A stretch of DNA of 64,000 nucleotides, from assembly GCA_015472025.1 (NCBI GenBank), contig BNHL01000001.1, positions 744,001-808,000 on the forward strand, read 5' to 3'. The notes under the pieces were generated by a model. The model saw only the letters and a program-made list of their open reading frames with translations. It searched no databases and was not told the origin of the DNA. Positions 33,178 through 41,820 of the stretch are shown one piece after another. Numbering within the stretch: position 1 is the stretch's first letter; each line of letters starts with the position of its first letter. This DNA comes from Cytophagales bacterium WSM2-2 (GTDB lineage: Bacteria > Bacteroidota > Bacteroidia > Cytophagales > Cyclobacteriaceae). The position numbers and the translations under genes are program-made.

Positions 33178-34146
33178 TTAAGAGTTTTTATTCCTGACTA
33201 AATAAAGGTTTCGATCTTTTTTTTCAATCCGCGCGTTAAGCTTAACCAACAATTGACCCATCAGTTTTTTTGAATTGAAGTTTTCAAAAATCTCAGATAT
33301 CGTCTGTTGACGTAATTCTTTTTCAGGAATAGAAATACTAATACCCTGGTCCTTGGCAGCAAGCTCAATTACTACGGACACTGGCGTTTGGTCAAAAGCA
33401 TATCTTCCCGTTATCCACGAATCAAAATTGATATTCGCGCTGACCTCGATTGATAAAATTCCATAGTCATCCACTGAAACGACCTCCTGACCTGTTTCCG
33501 CCTGAATTGTCAGTCCATTTTTCCTTCGATCGTAAAAACTTGCTGATCCTTCTGAGATAGTGACCGTCTTCTCCTTTTTATTTTTAAAATTCTCTACATT
33601 GAATTCTCCACCTTGTGCTACAAGCTCTACTGAATCGTAAATAATTTTAAAAGTGAGTTGCCCTGTTTTCCGGATTTTAAAAAATGCTTCTCCTTCTACC
33701 TCGACTACTCTTTTTTGAGCAAAGTCTTTGCTTCGATAGCGGATCCAAGAGCTGCCGTTCAACCAGACTTTTGTACTGTCCGGCAATGTGATCTCCTTCA
33801 TTTCTCCTGCCCGTGTTTGAATTTCCGTATTTTCGATCCGAGTGCTCAGGTACAAGTAGATCACTATCGAGGTTCCGAATACAACTGTAGCTGCAATCCT
33901 CCACACATTTTTAGTCCAGACTCTCTTCTCCTTAACCTTAGGTATTGTCAGGTCTTTTATTTCTTCCGGCAAATTCGGTGTCCACTGACTTTTTCCGGCA
34001 TATGTCTCCACCAATTGCTGAAACAATTCAAAATGGGCAGGGTTCTCATCGATCCATTCCCAAAGTTGCTGATCCTCCTGTTCCGAGGTTTCTCCGGACA
34101 AATGTTTGCTGATCAGGTTATATCGTGTTTGATCTTCCATTTTCAT
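33178..34146 (-). CDS. FecR-family anti-sigma factor
   Basis: 322 residues: cytoplasmic N-terminal sigma-binding region with ISKHLSGETSEQEDQQLWEW, one membrane helix at about 87-105 (IAATVVFGTSIVIYLYL), then the periplasmic FecR domain (ITLPDSTKVWLNGSSWIRY, VVEVEGEAFFKI) and a C-terminal part (about 245-322) corresponding to the DUF4974 region (YAFDQTPVSVVIELAAKDQG). It inhibits or carries the signal to the sigma factor encoded 20 bp upstream. Here the outer-membrane partner is not a TonB receptor but the secreted protein that follows. Confidence 0.93.
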   Translation of the reverse strand: MKMEDQTRYNLISKHLSGETSEQEDQQLWEWIDENPAHFELFQQLVETYAGKSQWTPNLPEEIKDLTIPKVKEKRVWTKNVWRIAATVVFGTSIVIYLYLSTRIENTEIQTRAGEMKEITLPDSTKVWLNGSSWIRYRSKDFAQKRVVEVEGEAFFKIRKTGQLTFKIIYDSVELVAQGGEFNVENFKNKKEKTVTISEGSASFYDRRKNGLTIQAETGQEVVSVDDYGILSIEVSANINFDSWITGRYAFDQTPVSVVIELAAKDQGISISIPEKELRQQTISEIFENFNSKKLMGQLLVKLNARIEKKDRNLYLVRNKNS

Positions 34147-34166
34147 TGTATAGACACGAGGGAATG

Positions 34167-34664
34167 CTATTCCCCCAAATTGTTTTGCATTAAAATGAGC
34201 GACTCCTTTAATTTTTTTAAGGCTATGCCCATTTGATTCTCTATCGTCTTTTCTGACAGGGATAATTTTTCACTGATTTGTTTATATGTCATTCCGTTCA
34301 TCCGTTTCATTATGAAGATTTCCTTACACCGGTCTGGCAACAAGTCAATGGCTTGATGCAATGATTCTATTTCTAATTCAGGTTTTTCTTCTTCATCCAC
34401 GGGGGCATCGGCTTGTTCGTAAAGCAGGATGTTCTTCTTTTGGTCACGCACATGGTTTAACGCTCTGTTCTTTACAGATTGATATAAATAAGAAGTCAGG
34501 TTGCTAATTTTAAGGTCATCACGTTTCTCCCATAGTTTCGTGAAGACTATTTGAACAATCTCCTTGGCCTGATCCTCATCTTTGCAAAACACATACGCAT
34601 ATTGACAAAGCGGAGCGAAGTAGTTGTTGAAGATTTCGGAGAAGTACGATTTATCGATTTCCAA
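34167..34664 (-). CDS. ECF sigma factor, FecI-like
   Basis: 165 residues with sigma region 2 (SEIFNNYFAPLCQYAYVFCK ... AKEIVQIVFTKLWEKRDDL) and region 4 (LPDRCKEIFIMKRMNGMTYKQISEKLSLSEKTIENQMGIALKKL). It directs RNA polymerase to a small set of promoters when released by the FecR protein encoded downstream. A second such sigma factor is at 58131. Confidence 0.95.
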   Translation of the reverse strand: MEIDKSYFSEIFNNYFAPLCQYAYVFCKDEDQAKEIVQIVFTKLWEKRDDLKISNLTSYLYQSVKNRALNHVRDQKKNILLYEQADAPVDEEEKPELEIESLHQAIDLLPDRCKEIFIMKRMNGMTYKQISEKLSLSEKTIENQMGIALKKLKESLILMQNNLGE

Positions 34665-34824
34665 ACTGTATCAAACTTTATTTTCAGTGAGACACTAAAG
34701 AAACAAAATCCCCCATGCCCGGTTTGAAATAAATGTTTTCGGGATCAAAGGTAATTGAAAGAGATCCTATCCTTCGGTTACCGCTGTCCTCATCTTTTTT
34801 AATTATAATTGAGTAATTATTCCC
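34665..34824. other. Divergent promoter region, no motif resolved
   Basis: 160 bp between the FecI-like gene and the divergent RadC-like gene. No exact TAnnTTTG box faces either gene. The interval is AT-rich and contains a short A/T inverted repeat near 34798-34818 (ttttttaattataattgagt). Confidence 0.3.
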
Positions 34825-35436
34825 ATGAACATTCGCCTTTCAAAACACCAAAAGATAGAGATACTCAACTCGGTTGATGTCTATAAGATCATGCAGGAAG
34901 TGTTGTTGCGCGAAAATAAGATCAGACGTGGGCAAGAACACTTCTGGGTAGTGGGTCTTAACAACGCCAACAAGCTCATGTTCATAGAACTTGTGTCGCT
35001 GGGCGCTCATAATCGGGTTACCATTGCCCCGCCGGAGGTGTTTCGTATGGCCATTTACAAACTAGCCTCGCAGTTGATTCTTGTGCACAACCACCCCAGC
35101 GGTACCATGGCTATATCGCGTGCCGACAAGGATCTCACCGACCGCATGATCAAATCCGGCAAGATGCTCAACATTGATGTGATCGATCACCTGGTGATTG
35201 CTGAGGTTACGTATGTGAGTTTCAAAGACAACGGCATCATTGAAGAACTGCATAAAAGTGGTCTCTATGAACTGGTGGAACGTGATAAAGCCAACCTCAA
35301 CGAAATGAAAATCGAGGGAGCAATAAGAAAAAGCAAAGTCGAGATGGCAGTGAAAATGAAAAAGAGCGGATTTACCGTTGATCAAATCAAGGAAATCACT
35401 GGCCTTCCCAAACGGGAAATCACCAGGTTAAAATAA
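34825..35436 (+). CDS. RadC-like JAMM protein with an added C-terminal helix-turn-helix tail
   Basis: 203 residues. The MPN/JAMM metal site is intact: E55 in LMFIELVSLG, H88-N-H90 with P91-S92-G93 in LVHNHPSGTMAISRAD, and D101, followed by the IDHLVIAE strand. The helix-hairpin-helix of classical RadC is missing; instead about 40 residues follow the domain (165-203), ending MKKSGFTVDQIKEITGLPKREI, which resembles the helix-turn-helix end of Rpn-type nuclease proteins. The family is common on mobile elements and binds metal, but its function is not established. It is cytoplasmic. A small membrane-protein gene follows by 15 bp. Confidence 0.85.
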   Translation: MNIRLSKHQKIEILNSVDVYKIMQEVLLRENKIRRGQEHFWVVGLNNANKLMFIELVSLGAHNRVTIAPPEVFRMAIYKLASQLILVHNHPSGTMAISRADKDLTDRMIKSGKMLNIDVIDHLVIAEVTYVSFKDNGIIEELHKSGLYELVERDKANLNEMKIEGAIRKSKVEMAVKMKKSGFTVDQIKEITGLPKREITRLK

Positions 35437-35451
35437 GTTCTCGTAAGGATC

Positions 35452-35892
35452 ATGAAACGCCTTACAAGCTGGAACTCACTCCTCAGAAAATATGTGATGA
35501 CGGCTACATGGATATTATGTCCGATCATCACAAGCATTGTTGTGTATCGAAAATTCGGTGACCCGCTGGGGTTCTATCTGCTGTTAGCCTTTTTACCAAT
35601 TGGCATCATGACCTATCCGTTGATGAAGATAACGTATGATGAAAATCAAGTCATCGTTTCCGATTGGTTTCATAAGCACATTTTCCGGTTTGATGATTTG
35701 AAATCGATAGAATTTCCAAATCGGCCATTTATTTCATTCCATCTCTATAGTGAAATGGTGCTTACAACTAAAAGAGACGAGGTGAAGAAATTCAAATTCT
35801 CACCAAGAACCAGTCTCTTCGAGCCGCTTTCTATAACCAAAAACGAATACACAGTGGAGCTTTTGGATTTGTGGAAGGCTCACAAAAGATAA
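35452..35892 (+). CDS. Small two-helix membrane protein, PH-like C-terminus
   Basis: 146 residues: two membrane helices (about 17-33 TATWILCPIITSIVVY and about 42-58 FYLLLAFLPIGIMTYPL), then a beta-rich domain (ITYDENQVIVSDWFHKHIFR, FDDLKSIEFPNRPF, KKFKFSPR) like the bacterial PH domains of small membrane proteins. No specific family recognised. It is 15 bp downstream of the RadC-like gene and may share its transcript. Confidence 0.65.
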   Translation: MKRLTSWNSLLRKYVMTATWILCPIITSIVVYRKFGDPLGFYLLLAFLPIGIMTYPLMKITYDENQVIVSDWFHKHIFRFDDLKSIEFPNRPFISFHLYSEMVLTTKRDEVKKFKFSPRTSLFEPLSITKNEYTVELLDLWKAHKR

Positions 35893-35956
35893 GAATCTGC
35901 AAATCATGAGTACAAGGCTTGAGCCAGATCAGAGGACAAGCTCTTAACGCGAATAC

Positions 35957-37411
35957 TTACTTCCTTGTCAGCTCGAACGTAGAAGGGTTATTAATGATAA
36001 ACTCGTGGAATTTCTTTCCCTCCTCGGGCATATCGGCAGGAATAGCAAAGCCTTCGAACTTGGTGTAGCCTTCCAGTTGCCCCTTTGCATTGAGGCGGCT
36101 GCGGGAAGCAATGACACCGCCACCTCGGTTTCTACGTCCAAAAATTAACTCGCCATCCTTCGTTACATGGAAAAATTCAAACTCTTCCTTTTTACCCGGA
36201 GCCCAGGGCGGATCAACGTGATATAGAAGTGGCTTACCTGCCTCAATCACGATCTCCAGTTTCAAAAACTGCTTTTGATTCGGAAAACTTCCCGAAGGAT
36301 CCTCCTTCCGGCTTTCTTCACCAGACCAATTTCCCAAAAAAGGTTTGATCGCTTCAGAAGTAGGAGGAGCAAGAGTAAAATAATAATCTAACAAAGCAGC
36401 ACCGTCACTAGTCATTGTCGATGCAGCGTTTTTCAGGTTGTCAATAGTGAGCGAACGGCCATACTTTTCTTCCATGTAATGGGAGAGATCGATTAATTCC
36501 TGTTTCCGGTTCTCCAATTTTTTCCTGGAAGTACTTACCATCAAAACACGATACGGGATTTCGTACCGGTGACCATACTTGTTTGCAATCGATTCGAAAT
36601 GCGTTTGCAACTCCGACAATTTCAAGTCTTTTCTTGCCGGTGCAAAGTCATTGTACAAAAAATGCAGGCCATCATACACTGCTCTGAATGCAACCGACTC
36701 ATGCGTCTCGCCTTTGGTAATCAGTTGCATGGTGCGATCTGAGTTCTGAAAATATTTCTTCCATTGGTCACCCCAACCGTACAGCGCTTCGATCGAGGCA
36801 TACCGGGAGTTGTTTTGCGCGCTCGTGATTTTCTTTGCGACTCTTTGTTTCAGTCCCTCCGATTTGGCATCCACATTCATCGGAGCGTCAATGGCGACCA
36901 CCCACGAAAATAGTTCGGGTGACTTGTCCAGGAGATATGTACTGAAATACGCTCCTTGTGAGTGGCCAATTGCGATGACGTGTCCGTTGAGAGGATATTT
37001 CTTTTTCGCCCAGGGTAGCAACTCGTCTGTCAAGAATCTCAAAAACTTCTCTTCGCCTTTTTCATTTCCGTATTGCTGTGGCCTGGGCATATCTCTTCCG
37101 CGGTCGCTGTTCACAACACCCACAACAATGGCTTCAGGCATCTGAGGCATCTCGGAATAACTATTCATAAACCGGACTGCCGTGGCCACTGGCTCGAAGA
37201 GTCCTTCACCATCAAAGACGAGGATTAATGGAAGGGGTTGCGGGATTTTCTCCGGAGCGCTTACGAACAATTGTCGCTGCTCCTCTAAAATATTTGATTG
37301 GATGCTTATTTTTTCACCGAGCGAGATTGCCGGGTTCTGCTGTGCGCTGGCCATCGCAGCAATACAAACGACAGCCGTGCAAAGGAATGAACGAAGCGCA
37401 GACATAGACAC
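35957..37411 (-). CDS. Exported esterase-family alpha/beta hydrolase
   Basis: 484 residues with a signal peptide (CTAVVCIAAMASAQ). The alpha/beta hydrolase domain (about 30-290) is of the Fes/IroE-like putative esterase type: LPLILVFDGEGLFEP, AIVVGVVNSDRGRDM (oxyanion side), nucleophile S151 in IAIGHSQGAYFS, and a late His in ITKGETHESVAF. About 120 further residues (365-484) form a beta-rich, lipocalin-like extra domain (FLGNWSGEE, LEIVIEAGKPLLYHVDPP). It would hydrolyse an ester in the periplasm, for instance of a siderophore or polyphenol; substrate is not known. Confidence 0.85.
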   Translation of the reverse strand: MSMSALRSFLCTAVVCIAAMASAQQNPAISLGEKISIQSNILEEQRQLFVSAPEKIPQPLPLILVFDGEGLFEPVATAVRFMNSYSEMPQMPEAIVVGVVNSDRGRDMPRPQQYGNEKGEEKFLRFLTDELLPWAKKKYPLNGHVIAIGHSQGAYFSTYLLDKSPELFSWVVAIDAPMNVDAKSEGLKQRVAKKITSAQNNSRYASIEALYGWGDQWKKYFQNSDRTMQLITKGETHESVAFRAVYDGLHFLYNDFAPARKDLKLSELQTHFESIANKYGHRYEIPYRVLMVSTSRKKLENRKQELIDLSHYMEEKYGRSLTIDNLKNAASTMTSDGAALLDYYFTLAPPTSEAIKPFLGNWSGEESRKEDPSGSFPNQKQFLKLEIVIEAGKPLLYHVDPPWAPGKKEEFEFFHVTKDGELIFGRRNRGGGVIASRSRLNAKGQLEGYTKFEGFAIPADMPEEGKKFHEFIINNPSTFELTRK

Positions 37412-37488
37412 AATTTACATAAGGAGTGTCATAGACTTGCTATAGTTTTAATTCAACGTGAGAATCACGGAGTGTGGGGTAGGCATAA

Positions 37489-37728
37489 AAGTACTTTGGT
37501 CGTGGGGATAGCATCAAAGTTTATTTCAATAAAAACAACACGGAAGTATCAACTGATGCGATCGATCATTTCGTGTACCAATTGAAAGAAGGGAATACCA
37601 TCCTTCTCGATCTGCAAGAAGCAAACAAAGAAACCAGAATTGCCGGATACGTTCTCCTGGCTTTAGGATTTGCAGGCATTGCACTAACGACCTTGTATTA
37701 CCGAAAGAACGTGCAGGGGAAAGCCTGA
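37489..37728 (+). pseudogene. Start-less fragment of a membrane protein
   Basis: An uninterrupted frame of 79 codons plus stop, preceded in frame by a TAA (37486) and with no ATG, GTG or TTG that would leave the whole fragment. It reads like true protein: YFGRGDSIKVYFNKNNTEVS at the beginning, a helical middle, then a membrane helix (AGYVLLALGFAGIALTTLYY) and a short basic tail. It resembles the C-terminal end of a small one- or two-helix membrane protein whose front was deleted. Confidence 0.5.
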
Positions 37729-37779
37729 CTTTACAGGGATTGGGCTTTTTCATTAACTTCCTTTTAAAATCACCTGCCT

Positions 37780-37968
37780 ATGTCGTCTGAAAACAAAATC
37801 GAGCCCGGCGATGTTGTCAAGCTCTCCGGGGCGCCCAACCTGCATATGACCGTAGACCATATTTCCGGAAATGATGTGACATGTATTTGGTTTGATGGCT
37901 CGCTGCACACCATCTCCCATAAGTTCTCGCTCAGTGCCCTCGTGCTGGTAAAAAAGAAAGGGCATTAA
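37780..37968 (+). CDS. DUF2158 (YodC-type) small protein
   Basis: 62 residues matching the YodC/DUF2158 SH3-like fold: IEPGDVVKLSGAPNLHMTVD, then DVTCIWFDG and a closing FSLSALVLVKK. It is cytoplasmic, with no known function. No hydrophobic segment. The start ATG is 51 bp after the decayed fragment. Confidence 0.75.
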   Translation: MSSENKIEPGDVVKLSGAPNLHMTVDHISGNDVTCIWFDGSLHTISHKFSLSALVLVKKKGH

Positions 37969-38350
37969 ATCTTAGCTGAAAACGAGCGGGTCTACAGCAC
38001 CCCGAAGGCATCATCAATTTTGTGCCATTTCTCCCTGGTCGGGGAAACAAATCTCCCTAAATCCAAAAAAACCGTCAGAATCCTATTGAGCAATGAACAT
38101 GCTAAGGCACGCTATTACCAGAATCGGGCGTGCGATTACCAGACTTATTGCCAGTTCCAATGGTACATTTCAGTGTGCATTCAGGGTCTGGTTTACCTGT
38201 TTTTGAAAGGTGAAAATCAGGCATTTGATAAGTGGTTTGGCTGATAAATAGTATTAGATAACCAAATGTTCAAGAGACACGTACCTACATCAGCGAAATC
38301 CTTAGGATTGTAGTGCCATTGGGTAAAGTTAAACTAATCATTGGAGCGGT
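37969..38350. other. 382-bp gap with no convincing gene
   Basis: An open frame of 74 codons at 38020-38244 has many Cys, Tyr and Gln and no domain or composition expected of this genome; I do not call it. No hairpin with T-run, promoter box or repeat family from elsewhere in the window is seen. Confidence 0.35.
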
Positions 38351-39679
38351 ATGGCCTTAAAAGATAAAATCACCTATTTGTGCAACCCTGCAAATTGGAC
38401 GAAGTTATCCACCGAAGATCACACCCATTCGGGAACCCGCCAAAATATCCTCTTTTCGCAACTCTGTATCCTGGGCGCTTTCTTCGTCATCATTCAGTCT
38501 ATTGATGATTTTGTTGAACTGAACGCCATCCTGATGATGATCGATGTGGGCGCTTTCTCACTAATGCTCATATGCTATCGATTAAATGAACTGGGCCACC
38601 ACCGGCTTTCCAAATGCATCCTGCTCGGTGTGCTGAACGGCCTGTTCTTTTTCCTTTCAGCTGTTATTGCCCCTATCAGCAAAATAGATTTGCTCTTCTA
38701 CCCGTTACTCATCCTGACTTTCATGACCCTTGGAAAAAAGGACATTGTCATAGGATTTATTTTCGTTGTCGTATCATTTATTCTTTTGATTACCCTTGAG
38801 TTGACAAACCATCAGCCATTTGGGGAAATCGAACTTCAAAAGGGAAATCGGACACAAGCCATCATCAATATTTTCACGGCTTGTTTTTTCATCGGGTTAA
38901 GTGCAATCTTTTTCATCACCATTCAGCATAAAGTCGAAAGGTCATTGCGGAAGAAAAAAGACGAACTAACGAAAGCAAATGCAGAACTGGACAAGTTTGT
39001 TTATAGTGCTTCTCATGATCTGCGCGCGCCTTTGCTTTCTATTCAGGGATTGGTAAATATTGCTTTGCTTGAAAATAACATTGAGCAATCAGCTACTTAC
39101 CTGAAAATGATTCGTGAGCGTGCTCTGAAACTGGACGATTTTGTGAAAGAAGTCACTAACTATTCCAGAAATGCGAGACTTGACCTTGAAATAAAACCCG
39201 TTAATCTTTTGGATGCCGTTGATGAGGCATTTGCCAAAATCAAATACATGGAAAACGTTCAACTCATTTCCATCTCCAAAGAAATTATCGGGAGTCCCGT
39301 CACGCATACAGACAAGGGCAGGCTTTCAATCCTGATCAATAATCTTCTGTCTAACTCGGTAAAATACCATGACTTGAAGAAAGAAAAACCTTTTATCAAC
39401 CTGGTCATCGAAAACGACTATAAGTATCTTAAAATATTGGTTAAGGATAATGGGACAGGAATAAAAGGGGAGCATCTGGGCAAGATTTTCAATATGTTCT
39501 ATCGTGCTGCTGAAAATTCGCAGGGCTCAGGTTTGGGATTGTATATCGTAAAAGAGCTTGTTGAAAAACTGAAAGGGAAAGTGTCAGTGAAATCCGAATG
39601 GGGAATCGGTACTACATTCGAGATCATCATCCCTCATCACTCCTCGCCATCTCCGGAGCTAATGCTCAAAGTAGCCTGA
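38351..39679 (+). CDS. Multi-span membrane sensor histidine kinase
   Basis: 442 residues: five to six membrane helices between about 33 and 192 with no large periplasmic domain, a short coil (KKKDELTKANAELDKFV), HisKA with phosphoacceptor H222 in SASHDLRAPLLSIQGLV, and a HATPase_c domain with N box LINNLLSNSVKYH, G1 VKDNGTGI and G2 GSGLGLYIVKEL. It probably senses a membrane or intramembrane signal. No response regulator gene lies beside it, so it is an orphan kinase. Confidence 0.93.
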   Translation: MALKDKITYLCNPANWTKLSTEDHTHSGTRQNILFSQLCILGAFFVIIQSIDDFVELNAILMMIDVGAFSLMLICYRLNELGHHRLSKCILLGVLNGLFFFLSAVIAPISKIDLLFYPLLILTFMTLGKKDIVIGFIFVVVSFILLITLELTNHQPFGEIELQKGNRTQAIINIFTACFFIGLSAIFFITIQHKVERSLRKKKDELTKANAELDKFVYSASHDLRAPLLSIQGLVNIALLENNIEQSATYLKMIRERALKLDDFVKEVTNYSRNARLDLEIKPVNLLDAVDEAFAKIKYMENVQLISISKEIIGSPVTHTDKGRLSILINNLLSNSVKYHDLKKEKPFINLVIENDYKYLKILVKDNGTGIKGEHLGKIFNMFYRAAENSQGSGLGLYIVKELVEKLKGKVSVKSEWGIGTTFEIIIPHHSSPSPELMLKVA

Positions 39680-39685
39680 ACAATT

Positions 39686-40582
39686 TTATTGCAAAGTCGC
39701 GTACGGCTTTATTTTCAGGAAAGCTTCTTCACTTATGATTGTTATTTTCTTCAGGTCATCGACTTCTGAAAAAGCTCCGTGCTGCTTTCGGTAGGCAATG
39801 ATGGCTTTCGCCAGTTTGAATTTAATGTAAGGATGTGCCCCTAGTTCTTTTTCAGTTGCTGTATTGATGTTGACTTGATTAGGCAGGAAATTCCCTTCAA
39901 CAATTGATTTTGCCACCAGTTCTTTAATTACAAGCGAATCAAGGCCGTAGACCTCTTTCAATTGGCTCATCGAAATAAAACCTCCCAATTTTTCTCGATA
40001 GGCAATGATTCGTACCGAGAGTTTTGGCCCAACCCCATAAATCTTCATCAATTGGGATGTATCCGCAGTATTCAAGTCGAATTTGGTGATTGCTGGCTTT
40101 TCTTTCTTTTCGGTTAGCCGGATTGGTTTCTCTGTTACAACTCTTTCGGGAAGATTGATGTACGCGTTCAATTTCATAAACAATACTGAATCCATTCCAT
40201 ACACTTTTAGCAAATCCCGTTTAACAATGAACTTCCCGCCTTTGCTCCGGTAATTGACGATCCGGCTGGCCAATGTTCTACTGAATCCCAATCTTTCAAG
40301 ATCAGTTTTCGGAGAAATATTAGGATTGAAAGAGAATAGCTCTGGGCTGATTTCAATTGGCCTCACAGGCTCCTTAATAGAACTATCCTTTTTCCACTTC
40401 CAGGTGGTCATAAGACTGTCAAGTCGCTTTGTTTCCTTCGAATAATCGTGGGGTTGGCGCACAAACCAATACCGGTAAGCAGGTTCTGAAAAAAGCAGGC
40501 CAAACATTAAGGGTATTAATACAAGAAATGCGTTCGTCTCAGTTCGTGAGAAGCCGAAAAAATTCCTGATCCATAATTTCAC
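39686..40582 (-). CDS. Membrane-anchored helix-hairpin-helix (ComEA-like) protein
   Basis: I place the start at GTG 40582, whose GTGA overlaps the stop of the GCS2 gene by 4 bp; the ATG at 40612 would give ten more residues and a 34-bp overlap. The 298 residues have one N-terminal membrane helix (TNAFLVLIPLMFGLLF) followed by about three or four helix-hairpin-helix units: LERLGFSRTLASRIVNYRSK, FDLNTADTSQLMKIYGVG, VNINTATEKELGAHPYI. Such units bind DNA non-specifically, and ComEA uses them for DNA uptake. It ends the C39/ATP-grasp/GCS2 operon, an unusual partner for these enzymes. It may be just co-transcribed. Confidence 0.85.
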   Translation of the reverse strand: MKLWIRNFFGFSRTETNAFLVLIPLMFGLLFSEPAYRYWFVRQPHDYSKETKRLDSLMTTWKWKKDSSIKEPVRPIEISPELFSFNPNISPKTDLERLGFSRTLASRIVNYRSKGGKFIVKRDLLKVYGMDSVLFMKLNAYINLPERVVTEKPIRLTEKKEKPAITKFDLNTADTSQLMKIYGVGPKLSVRIIAYREKLGGFISMSQLKEVYGLDSLVIKELVAKSIVEGNFLPNQVNINTATEKELGAHPYIKFKLAKAIIAYRKQHGAFSEVDDLKKITIISEEAFLKIKPYATLQ

Positions 40583-41820
40583 AATAAAAACATCTTGTTT
40601 TGATCGAGGCATCCGCTCAATTGCTTGTAGACTTTTTTGATGTTGTCTTCCGAACGATCATTTCCAATTGCTTTTAAAATTCGTTCGGCAAGCGAGCCGT
40701 GACTCAGAATGGTATCAAGATGAGGTTTTTGCCATGAAGCTAGCGCGGGATTTATTTCAATGAGTCGTTTAATTATTACTTTCCAGAGTTCACGCACCGA
40801 TATGGGTTCGTCAATACCAAAAATTTCAGTGAAGTCGCGATCAACGATGAGCAGGTTCTGCCCCTGGTCAACACATTGCTCATAGACCGGGACAAGTGTC
40901 TCGGTTTTTACTTTCATTTGTTTTTCAAGTGGAATAAATCTTTCATTTACCAGGGCTTTCAGGAGCTCGATAACCAAATTAATGACAGCGAGGTCTGCGG
41001 AAGGGCATTCCTGTATGTCCATGATCCTGATCTCGATTGACCCGCGGTCAAACCGTGGAATAGCACCACGTGAATTCACCCAGATCGGATCTAGGATTTT
41101 TTCGGTGTCGTAAGAAGCGATGTCTGCCCTGATCTTATCGTAGATCGTGTTGATGTAATTTCTCTTTGAGAAAACAGCTTCGGGAATTACTTTCCCCGTG
41201 ATGGAAGGAATTTTGGCCTGGTTCGTTTTATAAAAATCCAGCCTGCGGTCCAGTTTGTCAGATACGATACCATCTAAAATCGGTGAACTTGCACACAAGC
41301 CAGGAAGCAGCGGAAGTACAATACGAACTGCCGCATGAAGTTTGGCGAATTCTTCATCATCATAGAAAGGCAGGTTCAGATGTGTGCTTTGCAGATTGCT
41401 CCACCCGTGACCTTTGCTGTTAAAAATTTTATCGTAGAGGACATACACTTCATTGTTGTCGTGTGGCCAGAGTTTCGTCTCCTTAAACGGGTCCATCAAC
41501 GGATGTGCCGCTGATGGCATCAGCATCGCGTTCCATCCATCAAGGATGGCGTTTATTTTCCGGATATTATCGGCAAACGCATTTTCAAGTGCATTGAAAT
41601 TAATTTCCGGCCTGGTTGATTTTAACTCAATCACGTGCAGCACCAGCTCGTTGCTCCATGTTACGATTCCGTTTTCGAAATCACTGCCATAAACGCCCAG
41701 TTCGTGTTTAAGCAAATCATCGGTAATCGGTTTGACCGCCAGCGTAGTTTTGTCAACGATCATGTATTCGAGTTCGATACCGTAGGCTTGAAACAAGTGA
41801 AGGCGTGACGGCTGGCTCAT
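40579..41820 (-). CDS. GCS2-family glutamate-cysteine ligase-like amidoligase
   Basis: 413 residues, about the usual length for carboxylate-amine ligases of the YbdK/GCS2 type. Visible motifs: YGIELEYMIVD (metal-binding Glu residues on strand 1), ELKSTRPEINF, the LQSTHLNLPF block, and GSIEIRIMDIQECPSADLAV late in the protein. The family joins the side-chain or alpha carboxylate of glutamate or similar acids to an amine, using ATP. It shares a 4-bp ATGA overlap with the preceding ATP-grasp gene (41817-41820), a strong sign of joint function. Glutathione synthesis is an alternative to a peptide-modification role, but no classical GshB is present. Confidence 0.88.
   Translation of the reverse strand: MSQPSRLHLFQAYGIELEYMIVDKTTLAVKPITDDLLKHELGVYGSDFENGIVTWSNELVLHVIELKSTRPEINFNALENAFADNIRKINAILDGWNAMLMPSAAHPLMDPFKETKLWPHDNNEVYVLYDKIFNSKGHGWSNLQSTHLNLPFYDDEEFAKLHAAVRIVLPLLPGLCASSPILDGIVSDKLDRRLDFYKTNQAKIPSITGKVIPEAVFSKRNYINTIYDKIRADIASYDTEKILDPIWVNSRGAIPRFDRGSIEIRIMDIQECPSADLAVINLVIELLKALVNERFIPLEKQMKVKTETLVPVYEQCVDQGQNLLIVDRDFTEIFGIDEPISVRELWKVIIKRLIEINPALASWQKPHLDTILSHGSLAERILKAIGNDRSEDNIKKVYKQLSGCLDQNKMFLL

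Noticed and set aside
33658-34236. 192-codon frame antisense to the FecR and sigma genes
   Set aside because: It spans two real genes on the other strand and is rich in Cys and Phe without domain features.
38020-38244. 74-codon open frame in the gap before the membrane kinase
   Set aside because: Composition (many Cys, Tyr, Gln) is unlike the genome's proteins and no motif is seen.
39686-40612. ATG 40612 as start of the HhH protein
   Set aside because: It would overlap the GCS2 gene by 34 bp; GTG 40582 gives the common 4-bp coupled overlap and keeps the membrane helix.
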